A DNA stretch of 64,000 bases from Saprospirales bacterium. GTDB taxonomy: Bacteria; Bacteroidota; Bacteroidia; Chitinophagales; Saprospiraceae. The first letter of the stretch is position 1; each line of letters opens with the position of its first letter. Shown in pieces: positions 7,522-15,713 of this stretch. Location: contig JADJYG010000002.1 of NCBI GenBank assembly GCA_016719895.1, positions 1 through 64,000 on the forward strand, in the 5' to 3' direction. The notes under the pieces are model-generated. The model made no database searches and was not told the origin of the DNA. It saw only the letters and a program-made list of their open reading frames with translations. A program made the position numbers and the translations under genes.

Positions 7522-8411
7522 CAGATTGTGAAAAAAAGCCCCTCCACTGTTTTGCCATCCGCCCAATCGAGCTATCTTTGACCCATCGCCGCCGCGCGCC
7601 ATCACCAACGAAAACGCCATGCGTCACCGAACCGGACAAAACCGCCATCAATTCGGCCTCTTTGCCACTCCATTGGACGAAATGATCGCCCCGGACAATA
7701 TGGTACGCGTCGTGGACGCCTTTGTGGGCGCCATCGACCTGGACCCCGAGGCCTCGGGGGGGGTCACCCACGTCCGTGCGCACCAACGCGGTACCCCGCC
7801 GTATCACCCCGCTTTGTTGTTGAAAATTTATATCTACGGCTATCTGAACCGCGTGCGTTCTTCGCGGCGGCTGGAGTTGGAATGCGGGCGCAATATCGAA
7901 CTGATCCCGACTAAAGTACGGGACAAGTTGTGGCTGACGGGTTGCCAAAAACCCTCCTACCATACGATCAGTGACTTTCGCTCGATCAAACCGCATCGTA
8001 AGGCGCTTAAAGCCACATTTCGGCTGTTCAACCAAGTACTCGACGACGCTGAACTCTTCGGCAAAGAACTCGTGGCTATCGACGGTACGAAAATGCGAGC
8101 CCAGAACAGCAAGAAAAACAACATTTCCGAGGATAAAATACACAAACGCCTGGATTACCACGAGGCCCGGTTCATGGAATACCTCGACGAACTGGATCGC
8201 GCCGATGCCGCTACCGGGCGCGGCGAAGAAGCGGCCTGATCGAGCGAGTAAAACGCCTGTTTTTCCGGTTTTTCGCCCTGTGGCGCACTGGAGCGGGCGT
8301 AGGCACGGGAGCGGCCCCGGAATTTTTGATCGTGGCAGGGCGCTTCGTGGCGCCGGAGGCGGCGCTGCGATCCCGCCGGACGTGAGGGAAGGGGCTTTTT
8401 TTCACAGTCTG
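7522..8411 (+). mobile_element. IS1182-like insertion sequence, internally deleted
   Basis: The ends are inverted repeats: CAGATTGTGAAAAAAAGCCCCT on the left, and on the right the complement of CAGACTGTGAAAAAAAGCCCCT. At 890 bp it is about half the usual size, and its transposase keeps only the N-terminal part, so it cannot move by itself. A 3-bp CGT is repeated on both sides. A fragment of a close relative lies at 52864-52942 and abuts the same kind of CGTTAG core. Confidence 0.72.
7619..8239 (+). pseudogene. IS1182-family transposase, truncated
   Basis: 206 aa beginning MRHRTGQNRHQFGLFATPLD. It contains the family's N-terminal DUF772-type region (LLLKIYIYGYLNRVRSSRRL), the LIPTKVRDKLWLTGCQKPSY segment and VAIDGTKMRAQNSKKNN with the first catalytic Asp. 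Full-length members have about 450-500 aa. The rest of the DDE core and the C-terminal domain are absent: the frame stops at 8239 and the following 170 bases to the IS end have no transposase-like coding. Inactive by deletion. Confidence 0.82.
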
Positions 8412-8495
8412 CGTTAGCGGCAATTAAATAAAGCAACAAAAAATAAATAACTTATGAATGGGTACCGGTTTCACCTGACTTGCAAACACTCTGTA

Positions 8496-9455
8496 ATGCG
8501 GATTTTAATTAACGTGTTGTTATCTTTTTTTACAGTAGTGTTTTCTTTTGCACAAGCACCTGGATGGTCACGTGGTCAACAACTTCTTTCTATCAGTAAC
8601 GATGTATGTGTGAGCCGTGCTTCGCAGGTGCTTCAATTGGAAGGTTATCGTATAGATTATGCCGCTGGCAATTTCGCTGTTGGCATTAAGGATGTTCACA
8701 CGGCTGTGGTCATGTGCAATTCTTTGGAGCACGATAAAACTTATGTAAATATTGTTGTAGCCAGCAATGGTGAAGGGGGTGGTTTGCAACGTCAACGCCT
8801 ACAGGCCCAGATGGAAAATCCTGGTTCGCTAAGCGGTGCCGGAAGTAGCCCTTGTGGCTTGGGAATGATATGGGATGAAACCGAAGAAGGCTGGACCGCT
8901 GTCTGGACACGCAGAGGAAGCAGCAATATATTTGATGTAAAATCAACCAAAGGTGGAGCTGTTTTAACAGCGGTACACTTAATTAATATTAATCAGAACC
9001 TGGTAACAGTTACCCGCACTAATACGAGTGATGGCAATGACTGTGAAATGCAGGGAACGATAGGTTCGGATGGAACCAGTGTGACAGGAACCTATCGTTG
9101 TAAAAGTGGCGGCCCTTACAACTGGAGTGCAAAGATAAGATGTACGGTAAATGTAAACTGTGGTTTAGGCGTGCGATGGGAAGAACAAGAAGAAGGCTGG
9201 ACAGCAGTATGGACCCGCAGAGGGAACAGCAATGTATTTGATGTAAGTTCCTCGAAAAGTGGTATGACTTTAACAGCTGTGCAAACCATCAATATTAATG
9301 GGAACCAGGTTGCTATCAACCGAACGTTTTCGAGTGATGGAAATACTTGCGAAATGCAGGGAACTATTGGCGTAGACGGGGTTACTGTGACCGGCACCTA
9401 TCATTGCAAAAACGGAGGACCATTTAGTTGGAAAGCAATAATTATTTGCCAGTAA
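8496..9455 (+). CDS. Secreted protein with a tandemly duplicated novel domain
   Basis: A 319-aa protein with a signal peptide (MRILINVLLSFFTVVFSFAQ). After an N-terminal region of about 110 residues come two copies of a domain of about 95 residues. Each begins CGLGxxWxExEEGWTAVWTR and ends with GTYxCKxGGPxxW and a terminal Cys. The copies share most residues, including four Cys/Trp positions that could form disulphides. No known family was recognised. ATG 8496 is chosen over 8454 because it starts the signal peptide exactly. The gene lies between attC-like sites 6 and 7, so it is probably a cassette gene; the extracellular repeat suggests ligand or wall binding. Confidence 0.7.
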   Translation: MRILINVLLSFFTVVFSFAQAPGWSRGQQLLSISNDVCVSRASQVLQLEGYRIDYAAGNFAVGIKDVHTAVVMCNSLEHDKTYVNIVVASNGEGGGLQRQRLQAQMENPGSLSGAGSSPCGLGMIWDETEEGWTAVWTRRGSSNIFDVKSTKGGAVLTAVHLININQNLVTVTRTNTSDGNDCEMQGTIGSDGTSVTGTYRCKSGGPYNWSAKIRCTVNVNCGLGVRWEEQEEGWTAVWTRRGNSNVFDVSSSKSGMTLTAVQTININGNQVAINRTFSSDGNTCEMQGTIGVDGVTVTGTYHCKNGGPFSWKAIIICQ

Positions 9456-9522
9456 GGAAATAGTATTGCGTTTCATGACTCCGCTGATTTCCCCCTAAAC
9501 AATGAAACTACCATTGTTGACC

Positions 9523-9613
9523 CGCTAACAACCCCACTGCCGCCAATCGCCGCCGAAAGCCAACGCACGAAGCCAACGCACGGCGGCGACTGCGGCAGTG
9601 CAAGCCGTTCAGT
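9523..9613 (+). repeat. attC-like recombination site 7
   Basis: CCGCTAAC (9523-9529) and GTTCAGTG (from 9607) bound a long, GC-rich stem in which CACTGCCGCCAATCGCCGCCG pairs with CGGCGGCGACTGCGGCAGTG. The loop holds two copies of AGCCAACGCACG. The same CCAACGCACGGCGGC block recurs in the isolated site at 17050-17134. Confidence 0.66.
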
Positions 9614-9654
9614 GCAAGAATAAAATAGATATTATATAAAAGTACATCGATAAA

Positions 9655-9795
9655 ATGGCTCGAAAACGACAGAATAATGGTATTCCAACTTTTGACGACT
9701 TTTTAAAACCTGTTGTTCAAGCGTTGATTGAACTTGGAGGATCAGGTACAAATGAAGAAATAAACGAGAGAGTTTTTCAAAAGTTACTCACGTGA
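9655..9795 (+). pseudogene. Mrr-type restriction endonuclease, N-terminal stub
   Basis: A 46-aa frame: MARKRQNNGIPTFDDFLKPV followed by QALIELGGSGTNEEINERVF. This matches the start of the winged-helix Mrr_N domain that recognises modified DNA. The catalytic PD-(D/E)XK part is absent: the frame stops at 9795 and a different gene begins 30 bases later. It is either a truncated relic or a cassette that carries only the N-terminal domain. Confidence 0.5.
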
Positions 9796-9825
9796 TTTCC
9801 TCACCCTTGAAACTTGGATAAAAGT

Positions 9826-10824
9826 ATGCCAACAAAGAAAATACGGACTGAGCACTGCAAAAATTGCAACTACGATTTCAGGATTGACCTGCCGCATATG
9901 AAATACTGCCCTAATTGCGGACAGGAAAATCATAGTCCCAGAATGCCATTCTTTCATTACCTGTACGAGTTAATGGAAGGCATTTTCCATCTTGACAATA
10001 AAACATGGCTAACTATTAAGACCCTGTTTGCCCGACCAGGCCAGATTACTAAAGATTTTATTGAAGATAAACGCAACCGATATTCACCTCCCGTCAGAAT
10101 GTATATCTGGTGTACTGCATTTTTTATGTTTAGTCTCTGGCTTTTAATAGATACTTTTATCCACAATTCTGAACCGGCTTCCGAAGCAAATAAATCATTG
10201 AGTGAGCGGTTTGATGAAATGGTTGATTCAACAAGCACTCAAATAGGAATTATTACAGGTGGGTTTTGGCCTACGCTTCCTTCGACGCCTGTAAGCAGGC
10301 AGCGGGTATTAAAAAACATCCCAGACAATGAAATTAAAAGCTGGCTACAGAATCAAAAATACCCTGCTGACTATTTTCATATTCAATTAGTTAAAGCCTA
10401 CCGGGCACAGATCAATAGTCGGCTAAGCATATCTGCCTACACAAAGAAAATGACAGCAGGCAATAATATTATTCTTATATTATTGCTTCCTCTCAATGCA
10501 TTATTACTATTCCCTGTTCTTTATAGAAAAAAAATATTCTACTATGATGCAATGATTTTCACAGTACATGTTAATACCTGGATTCCACTTTTTCAATCTA
10601 TATGGATGTGGGTATTGGCGCTGATGATGGGTTTCCTGCATGCTCCTGAATCAATATTTTTGTCAATACCTATTATCAATTCTGCTTATTACTTTTTTGC
10701 ATTAAAGAGAGCGTTTGGTTTTAGTTGGGTAAGTACAATCGTACGATGGCTCCCTGCATTTGTTATTGACACTTTTTACCATTGGCTTATGTTGTTGTTG
10801 TATGCTGCCTGGTTTATGACTTAA
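9826..10824 (+). CDS. DUF3667 family membrane protein
   Basis: A 332-aa protein. A zinc-ribbon-like N-terminus (HCKNCNYDF ... KYCPNCGQEN, two CxxC pairs, residues 12-34) is followed by the DUF3667 segment HYLYELMEGIFHLDNKTWLT, with TLFARPGQITKDFIEDKRNR and YSPPVRMYIW. Membrane helices lie at about 105-120, 215-235, 245-275 and 285-330. DUF3667 proteins are common in Bacteroidota and of unknown function; the zinc ribbon faces the cytoplasm. ATG 9826 is used; an in-frame TTG lies four codons upstream. Confidence 0.82.
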   Translation: MPTKKIRTEHCKNCNYDFRIDLPHMKYCPNCGQENHSPRMPFFHYLYELMEGIFHLDNKTWLTIKTLFARPGQITKDFIEDKRNRYSPPVRMYIWCTAFFMFSLWLLIDTFIHNSEPASEANKSLSERFDEMVDSTSTQIGIITGGFWPTLPSTPVSRQRVLKNIPDNEIKSWLQNQKYPADYFHIQLVKAYRAQINSRLSISAYTKKMTAGNNIILILLLPLNALLLFPVLYRKKIFYYDAMIFTVHVNTWIPLFQSIWMWVLALMMGFLHAPESIFLSIPIINSAYYFFALKRAFGFSWVSTIVRWLPAFVIDTFYHWLMLLLYAAWFMT

Positions 10825-11187
10825 ATGTACTTCCCACGTTAAGGGCTGCAGGCAACATCGGGTTTTGTGCAAGTATGGCTTGACAAACAAACATCAACCA
10901 ATTGCAAAGCCGGGCATCGGTACCGGGCGGACAGAGCAACATTGGGCATTAGTGCTTAACTTCAACTAAACAAATCAATCGTCAGTGGTTGTGGGCGGAC
11001 GGAATACTAATGCCACACCTGCGCAAAGCCCCGGGCGTTACTGGTCATTAAGGATGACATCAAAGCGGGATGAAGATTTTGAGATTTAGAGTCTTCCATA
11101 ACCTGATCAATGCTCTCGATAGAAAAACTATCGTGTTTCAGGCTGGCTAAGTTTTTACAAATATTGATTCCTAAATTTCAATAACTA
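10825..11187. other. Non-coding stretch in the cassette-like array
   Basis: No convincing gene on either strand. It contains a 9-bp inverted match GGCATTAGT/ACTAATGCC (about 10945 and 11008) and CCGGGCATCGGTACCGGG. These may be a degraded attC-like site between the DUF3667 gene and the next cassette, but no clean end boxes were found. Confidence 0.35.
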
Positions 11188-11826
11188 ATGCGAAAGTATT
11201 CGGTTCTAATATGCGTAATCATCTCCTTGCTTTTTCTGATAATTGCCGCCATGCTTTATCCAGGTGGCTCAATCCTTGACAAAAATTCTGTAGGGTTTGA
11301 CTGGTCAAAGAATTTTTTCAGTAATTTATTTTTAGCGAAGGCGCTCAATGGTACTGCTAACCCATCAAGGATTTGGGCACTCATTGGTATGTTTTTCAAT
11401 TCAGTTGGCTACGGACTTTTTTTTATCCATACCGCACGAAAAATACCTCAAAAGCATACAGAGTTGGTTTTAAAATCTATTGGCGTTATCAATATGCTTT
11501 TTACCTTTCTAATTGCGACACCCTTGCATGACATCATGGTGACAGTTTCAAGTACTCTGACTATGCTTGGATTGTTTTACATTACAGTGTCTATCTTAAA
11601 GACAAAACTTCATTGGTTGAAGTTTTTTTGTATTGGAAGCCTGCTAATATTTTACTCAACTTTGTATCTCTATGGTGCTGGAGATTGGGGACTGTTGGCT
11701 GTGATGCAGAAGGTTACGTTTCTTTGTTTTATGTTGTTAGTTTTGACAATAGAATATTTTGCTAAGGGTGAAGATTTTCAACAAAACAAATCCAATAGAG
11801 TGGCAATAAAAGCAACGAACCACTAA
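11188..11826 (+). CDS. Six-helix membrane protein, unknown function
   Basis: A 212-aa integral membrane protein. Helices are near residues 5-25, 65-87, 97-113, 113-133, 143-160 and 167-187. Between helices 1 and 2 is GGSILDKNSVGFDWSKNFFSNLF, and the YPGGS...W...N pattern recalls DUF998-like proteins, though the match is weak. The start MRKYSVLICVIISLLFLIIA acts as an uncleaved signal anchor. Its stop codon overlaps the first box of attC-like site 8, as expected for a compact cassette. Confidence 0.6.
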   Translation: MRKYSVLICVIISLLFLIIAAMLYPGGSILDKNSVGFDWSKNFFSNLFLAKALNGTANPSRIWALIGMFFNSVGYGLFFIHTARKIPQKHTELVLKSIGVINMLFTFLIATPLHDIMVTVSSTLTMLGLFYITVSILKTKLHWLKFFCIGSLLIFYSTLYLYGAGDWGLLAVMQKVTFLCFMLLVLTIEYFAKGEDFQQNKSNRVAIKATNH

Positions 11827-11887
11827 CATTTAAGGCTGAGCGGCTACCCCGCGCCGGGCGGGGGTAGCCGCTCAGCCTTTGTTGAAC
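11821..11887 (+). repeat. attC-like site 8 or bidirectional terminator
   Basis: AAGGCTGAGCGGCTACCCC (11832-11850) pairs perfectly with 11861-11879. It is preceded by CACTAAC and followed by GTTGAAC (11881-11887), an exact GTTRRRY box. A perfect stem without bulges is less typical of attC, so a terminator is the alternative. Confidence 0.5.
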
Positions 11888-11980
11888 GACGCCAGGCCTG
11901 CCGGTGGGGACTGGCAAGCGAAGCGGGATCAAGGGCCTTGTACTATGGAGATTAAGTCTGTTTTCTGTGGGGTCATTTAG

Positions 11981-13174
11981 CACACTACTGGACATTTTTG
12001 AAAAGTGGCGGCGAAAGCCGATCTTCGTGTTTACTAAAGACATGATAATCAATGCTTCCGCCGCACCTCCGCAAATTTAGTGAACTGTACGACTCCTACG
12101 GCTTGGGCGCCGTAGAAAATGTTTGGCTTTTGACTTGCCTCCTTCCGCTGGCCCGCACCGTTAATCTTTACAAGATGAAGGACTTCGTGGGCGGGGTGCT
12201 GGAAAAAGCCGATACCCAACCCCAGAGCCATTACAAACGCTTGATCCGGCTGTTTCAGGATTGGGCCGACAGGCTGGACTTGCTGCATGATCTGATGCGC
12301 CACAATCTTCGGTTTTTGCGTGGCTTGGGTTTTAAGACATTGGTCATGGATGGTACCAGTTGGACGATTGGAGAGGTAGAAGTTCATTATTTGGTGCTCA
12401 GTGTATTGGTTGGATCGGTGGCCGTACCGATTTATTGGGTTCAGTTGGAAAAGATCGGCGCCTCTAATCAGGAAGAACGAAAAGCGATGTTTGAGGCGGC
12501 CTTGGGGCTGTTCGATTTGAAAGGAATGACTTTACTGGCTGATCGGGAGTACATCGGCAAAAATTGGTTTAAGTTCCTAAAAAACAAGCACATACATTTT
12601 GTCATACGGCTTCGTTTGTGCGATTACTTCGATGAAGTGAATACTGCCAAAGGCAAAAATTATGAGCGAATGCTGGCCAAGTGCTCCCAAAAATGCAAAC
12701 TGGTCAAAAAGCAGATTTCCCTCGATGCAATGGTCTACACCATTGTGATGCTACCCAACCCCAAAGCCGATGCCGAAGAACCAACCTTGATCTTTCTAAC
12801 CACGCTGCCCAACGCCCAAAAAGCCGCCCACCTTTACGCTAAACGCTGGAAAATTGAATGCCTCTTTCGACACCTGAAAACCAACGGCTACAACCTCGAA
12901 GACCTAAACCCTAAAGAACTGAACAAAAGCCTGTTGATGATGGCCATTGTTACCACCGCTTATATCCTGGCTATTCGCGAAGGCTGGAAACGACGACGAC
13001 GAATTCCAACCCAGCGCTACCAAGACGGAAGCGAAGCACCCGAAGTGTCCATTTTCAGAGAAGGCCTGGCAATCCTAACCTCCAAATGCTTTCACTTTAT
13101 CGAGTTCTTATCCTACGTTTTCACGATCTTATCCCCAAAAAATCATGCGATTTGCAAAAATGTCCAGTAGTGTG
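11981..13174 (+). mobile_element. Complete IS4-type insertion sequence with 9-bp target duplication
   Basis: Perfect 20-bp terminal inverted repeats (CACACTACTGGACATTTTTG at 11981-12000; complement at 13155-13174) enclose a single intact transposase gene. GTCATTTAG is duplicated directly outside both ends (11972-11980 and 13175-13183). Length is 1194 bp. Intact ends, duplication and gene suggest a recent and possibly still mobile insertion. Confidence 0.93.
12052..13170 (+). CDS. IS4-family DDE transposase
   Basis: A 372-aa transposase with the full catalytic set. D100 is in TLVMDGTSW, D164 in LLADREYIGKNW, and E269 in the YREK-type signature YAKRWKIECLFRHLK, typical of IS4 and relatives. 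The N-terminal helical domain (residues 1-90) should bind the ends. It fills the element, with the stop inside the right inverted repeat. No frameshift is needed for expression. The 9-bp duplication around the element agrees with IS4-like chemistry. Confidence 0.93.
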   Translation: MLPPHLRKFSELYDSYGLGAVENVWLLTCLLPLARTVNLYKMKDFVGGVLEKADTQPQSHYKRLIRLFQDWADRLDLLHDLMRHNLRFLRGLGFKTLVMDGTSWTIGEVEVHYLVLSVLVGSVAVPIYWVQLEKIGASNQEERKAMFEAALGLFDLKGMTLLADREYIGKNWFKFLKNKHIHFVIRLRLCDYFDEVNTAKGKNYERMLAKCSQKCKLVKKQISLDAMVYTIVMLPNPKADAEEPTLIFLTTLPNAQKAAHLYAKRWKIECLFRHLKTNGYNLEDLNPKELNKSLLMMAIVTTAYILAIREGWKRRRRIPTQRYQDGSEAPEVSIFREGLAILTSKCFHFIEFLSYVFTILSPKNHAICKNVQ

Positions 13175-13183
13175 GTCATTTAG

Positions 13184-13470
13184 GCATGGTAGAATGTTGA
13201 AATACTGGTAAAACGCAGCAACAGAGAAGCGGAAAAAATCACTAAAAAACCTCGAAAGCAATTTTTGTCGAGCCTGCACCAAGGCACTGCGATGGTCTAA
13301 TTTTTCCGCACACAAAACTCTCTTAAATTTGTGTCAAGATGAAATCCCAAACTGCATCGAGGCAGGCAGGGATTTTTTGGCTTGCTTCGAGTATGTCATG
13401 TTTAGTTCTTGACAGATTTTAGTGCAATGAATTCAGGCTCTTGTTAGAGCCTGTTGGGGATTTCAAGTTT
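13184..13470. other. Non-coding stretch after the IS element
   Basis: About 290 bases with no gene that I can support. It marks the change from the AT-rich accessory array to GC-richer chromosome. No tRNA, attC-like fold or second IS end was found in it. Confidence 0.5.
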
Positions 13471-14904
13471 TCAACCCTCGCTTTTCGCAACCCTGTCAAT
13501 CATGCCATTGAAAATAAAGAAATGGAAGGGCAGCACGAGGTACCAATAAATCCTCCCCCAAAGCCCACGAGGGCGGAAAGTGGCGGTTTGATTCAGCACC
13601 CAATCGGCGCCATTTGGTACGATTCGGAATTCGAGCCAGGCTTCGCCGGGTAGTTTCATTTCAGCAAATAAAAGTAGGCGCTTGTTTTCCCGGTCGGCGA
13701 TGAGTACCCGCCAGAAATCAAGCGCATCGCCGGGGCTGATTTGGTCAGGGTTGGTACGCCCTCGCCGCAATCCGACCCCTCCAACCAACTTATCGAGGAA
13801 GCCCCGTATTTTCCAGAGGAAATTGCCGTAGTACCAGCCCGTATCGCCGCCGATGCGCCATATTTTGTCCAACACCTCTACTTCGTTGCCGGATATGGCG
13901 CGCTGTTTCTCATCTTTGAAACAACCGAACTTCGGCACTTCCACGTAGTCCATCAGCCTGGGGTTGGTGTTGAACGAGCTGAAGGCATCCTTCCAACTGC
14001 TCACCACCATGTGCTGTTCGATGCGCTGAAAGGCTGTTTCTACTGCTTGCTTGTAAGCAATCAGTTCGATTCCCAAATCTTTCGCCAGCGAATTGGGACG
14101 GCAGATAACGTTGATTTTCATGCTGTCCACGAGGTTGGTCGCCAGATGGTAGGAGGTGGAAGTGATGAAATAAAGCCAGTAGGAGGAGAGTTTGGGCGTC
14201 ATCACCGGTACTGTCCAAACGTAGCGCCGAAGCTGCCGGACTTCCGCAAATTGCTGCAGCATCTGCTTGTAGGACAAAACCTCCGGACCGCCGATGTCGA
14301 AGTCTTGGTTGAAAGTATTCTCCTTGCCCATGACCCCCGACAAAAACTGGATGACATTGCGGATGCTGATGGGCTGGCACAGGGTGTTGAGCCATTTTGG
14401 GGCAACCATGACGGGCAGTTTTTCCACCAAATCCCTGATAATTTCAAAGGATGCGCTGCCGGAGCCGACGATGATGCCCGCGCGCAAAACGGTGGTGGGC
14501 ACGGCGCCGCTCCGAAGGATTTTTTCCACCTCGAACCGGCTGCTCAAGTGGTCGGATAGCTCCGTCTCGTTCACGATGCCGCCCAGGTAAATGACCTGGC
14601 GGCATCGGGTGGCTTGCACTAATTGGATGAAATTCCGGGCGGTGCTTGCCTCTTTGCTGGCAAAATCGCCCTTGCTACTCATGGAATGGATGAGGAAAAA
14701 CGCTACGTCGAGGTCGCTGGGAAATGCTGCCGCCGGAGAGGGATTCAAAAAATCAATCTCGATGATATGGATGCGCTCGTGGGTCTGCCCCTCAAATCGC
14801 TTGCGGTTTCGGACGCAGCAGTACAGCGTATGCCCTTGTTCGAGCAGCAGGGGAATCAATCGCTGCCCGATGTAGCCATTGGCGCCCGTCAGGAGTATTT
14901 TCAT
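13471..14904 (-). CDS. SDR oxidoreductase with C-terminal DUF2867 domain
   Basis: 477 aa. The N-terminal half is an NAD(P)-binding Rossmann fold of the atypical SDR type: MKILLTGANGYIGQRLIPLL (TGxxGxxG motif), YLGGIVNE, and VLRAGIIVGSGSASFEIIRD. The C-terminal 150 residues, with KIWRIGGDTGWYYGNFLWKI, LDFWRVLIADRENKRLLLFA and a final GLWGRIYWYLVLPFHFFIF, are DUF2867. This fusion is common in Bacteroidota; a substrate is unknown, but nucleoside- or lipid-linked compounds are plausible. It overlaps the DUF6435 gene by four bases, so the two are co-translated. Confidence 0.85.
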   Translation of the reverse strand: MKILLTGANGYIGQRLIPLLLEQGHTLYCCVRNRKRFEGQTHERIHIIEIDFLNPSPAAAFPSDLDVAFFLIHSMSSKGDFASKEASTARNFIQLVQATRCRQVIYLGGIVNETELSDHLSSRFEVEKILRSGAVPTTVLRAGIIVGSGSASFEIIRDLVEKLPVMVAPKWLNTLCQPISIRNVIQFLSGVMGKENTFNQDFDIGGPEVLSYKQMLQQFAEVRQLRRYVWTVPVMTPKLSSYWLYFITSTSYHLATNLVDSMKINVICRPNSLAKDLGIELIAYKQAVETAFQRIEQHMVVSSWKDAFSSFNTNPRLMDYVEVPKFGCFKDEKQRAISGNEVEVLDKIWRIGGDTGWYYGNFLWKIRGFLDKLVGGVGLRRGRTNPDQISPGDALDFWRVLIADRENKRLLLFAEMKLPGEAWLEFRIVPNGADWVLNQTATFRPRGLWGRIYWYLVLPFHFFIFNGMIDRVAKSEG

Positions 14905-15083
14905 GAAGTGGTGGGCTTGTCGGATAACGCTTCCAACTGCTTTGCCACTTCTTCCGCCTCCGCCGTTTTCAGGGCGAAGCCTTTGATGTTGCCCATTCGC
15001 TGGAGGTCACGGGCTTCTTCGAGTAACCTGGCATACTGTTCCCGCAGCTTTTTGGCGGGGTCTTTTTTGAATAATCTGAACAT
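14901..15083 (-). CDS. DUF6435 family small protein
   Basis: 60 aa, MFRLFKKDPAKKLREQYARL at the start, then a charged helix with MGNIKGFALKTAEAEEVAKQ. This is the DUF6435 pattern: a short helical hairpin of unknown function found in Bacteroidota and Gammaproteobacteria. The stop overlaps the start of the SDR/DUF2867 gene (ATGA), which implies a two-gene operon. It was probably missed in many annotations because of its size. Confidence 0.72.
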   Translation of the reverse strand: MFRLFKKDPAKKLREQYARLLEEARDLQRMGNIKGFALKTAEAEEVAKQLEALSDKPTTS

Positions 15084-15126
15084 TGGGTAGGTATAATTGA
15101 TGACGAATGGTTGATGTTATCCTCGC

Positions 15127-15607
15127 CTATTTTTTATTTAAAAAGGCAGAGTACATCCAGACCAATTTTTCTTGGGCACGGATATAATCACTCATGAGCG
15201 CATTGGTGCCTTCGTCGCCGGAGGTGGCGGATAACTGAAGTAATTCCCGTTGGAGCAGGATAATTGTTTTGAAAGAATTCAAAATGTCTTCGACTGCTTT
15301 CATGCCGTCCGCAACCTGTCGGCTTTCCTTGATTTCCGAGATTTTTGTATAGTCGGAATAGCGGTGGTTGGGGGCATGACCCAGCGTCAGGATACGCTCC
15401 GCCACCTCGTCAATTTTCAAAAGCAAATCGTTGTAAAGTTCCTCAAACTTCAAGTGCAGCTCGAAGAATTTTTCGCCCTTGATATTCCAATGGTAGCCCC
15501 TCGTGTTTTGGTAAAACAGGGAGTAGTTTGCCAGTAGGAGATTCAGCTTTTTCAGCCAGTTCAGCGGATTTTTTTGTGTCAAGCCCTATTGCTGTCAGAT
15601 TTTTCAT
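15127..15607 (-). CDS. dps: Dps family DNA-protection ferritin, N-terminal frameshift
   Basis: Dps dodecamers bind DNA and oxidise Fe(II) with peroxide. The ferroxidase ligands are visible: His in NTRGYHWNIKG, and Asp/Glu in FEELYNDLLLKIDEVAERI. The open frame begins at a TTG (15582). Just upstream, in another frame, is a better start: ATG 15607 encoding MKNLTAIGLDTKKSAELAEK, the usual Bacteroidota N-terminus. The two join if one base is removed from GAAAAAGCTG near 15550. So either a one-base insertion or a sequencing error separates the N-terminal 20 residues. The core domain is otherwise complete to FLNKK. Confidence 0.88.
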
Positions 15608-15617
15608 GGCTGAAGTA

Positions 15618-15713
15618 CTATTTTATTTTTTTAAACTCTTGCAAGCCTGCATAAAACCCGATTCCAAACAACAAAGTTATGAGCCCGGCGAAGTAAGGGA
15701 TGTATTCAGTCAT
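15618..15713 (-). CDS. Tiny single-helix membrane protein
   Basis: A 31-aa frame starting MTEYIPYFAGLITLLFGIGF and ending in a basic tail (FKKIK). One membrane helix covers residues 6-24. Its ATG overlaps the end of the 61-aa membrane protein gene upstream by eight bases (AATGACTGA), a strong sign of coupled translation. No family was recognised; the pair may form a small membrane complex. Confidence 0.5.
   Translation of the reverse strand: MTEYIPYFAGLITLLFGIGFYAGLQEFKKIK

Noticed and set aside
11832..11879. Rho-independent terminator as sole explanation
   Set aside because: A terminator remains possible, but the flanking CACTAAC and GTTGAAC boxes and the overlap with the stop codon fit the attC-like pattern of the array, so it was listed as ambiguous instead.
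2742..11887. CRISPR array as explanation for the repeated motifs
   Set aside because: The repeats are irregularly spaced by whole genes and are not direct repeats of constant length with spacers; no cas genes are present.
13741..14559. 272-aa frame on the plus strand
   Set aside because: It is antisense to the SDR/DUF2867 gene, whose domains and motifs are complete; the plus-strand sequence shows no protein-like pattern.
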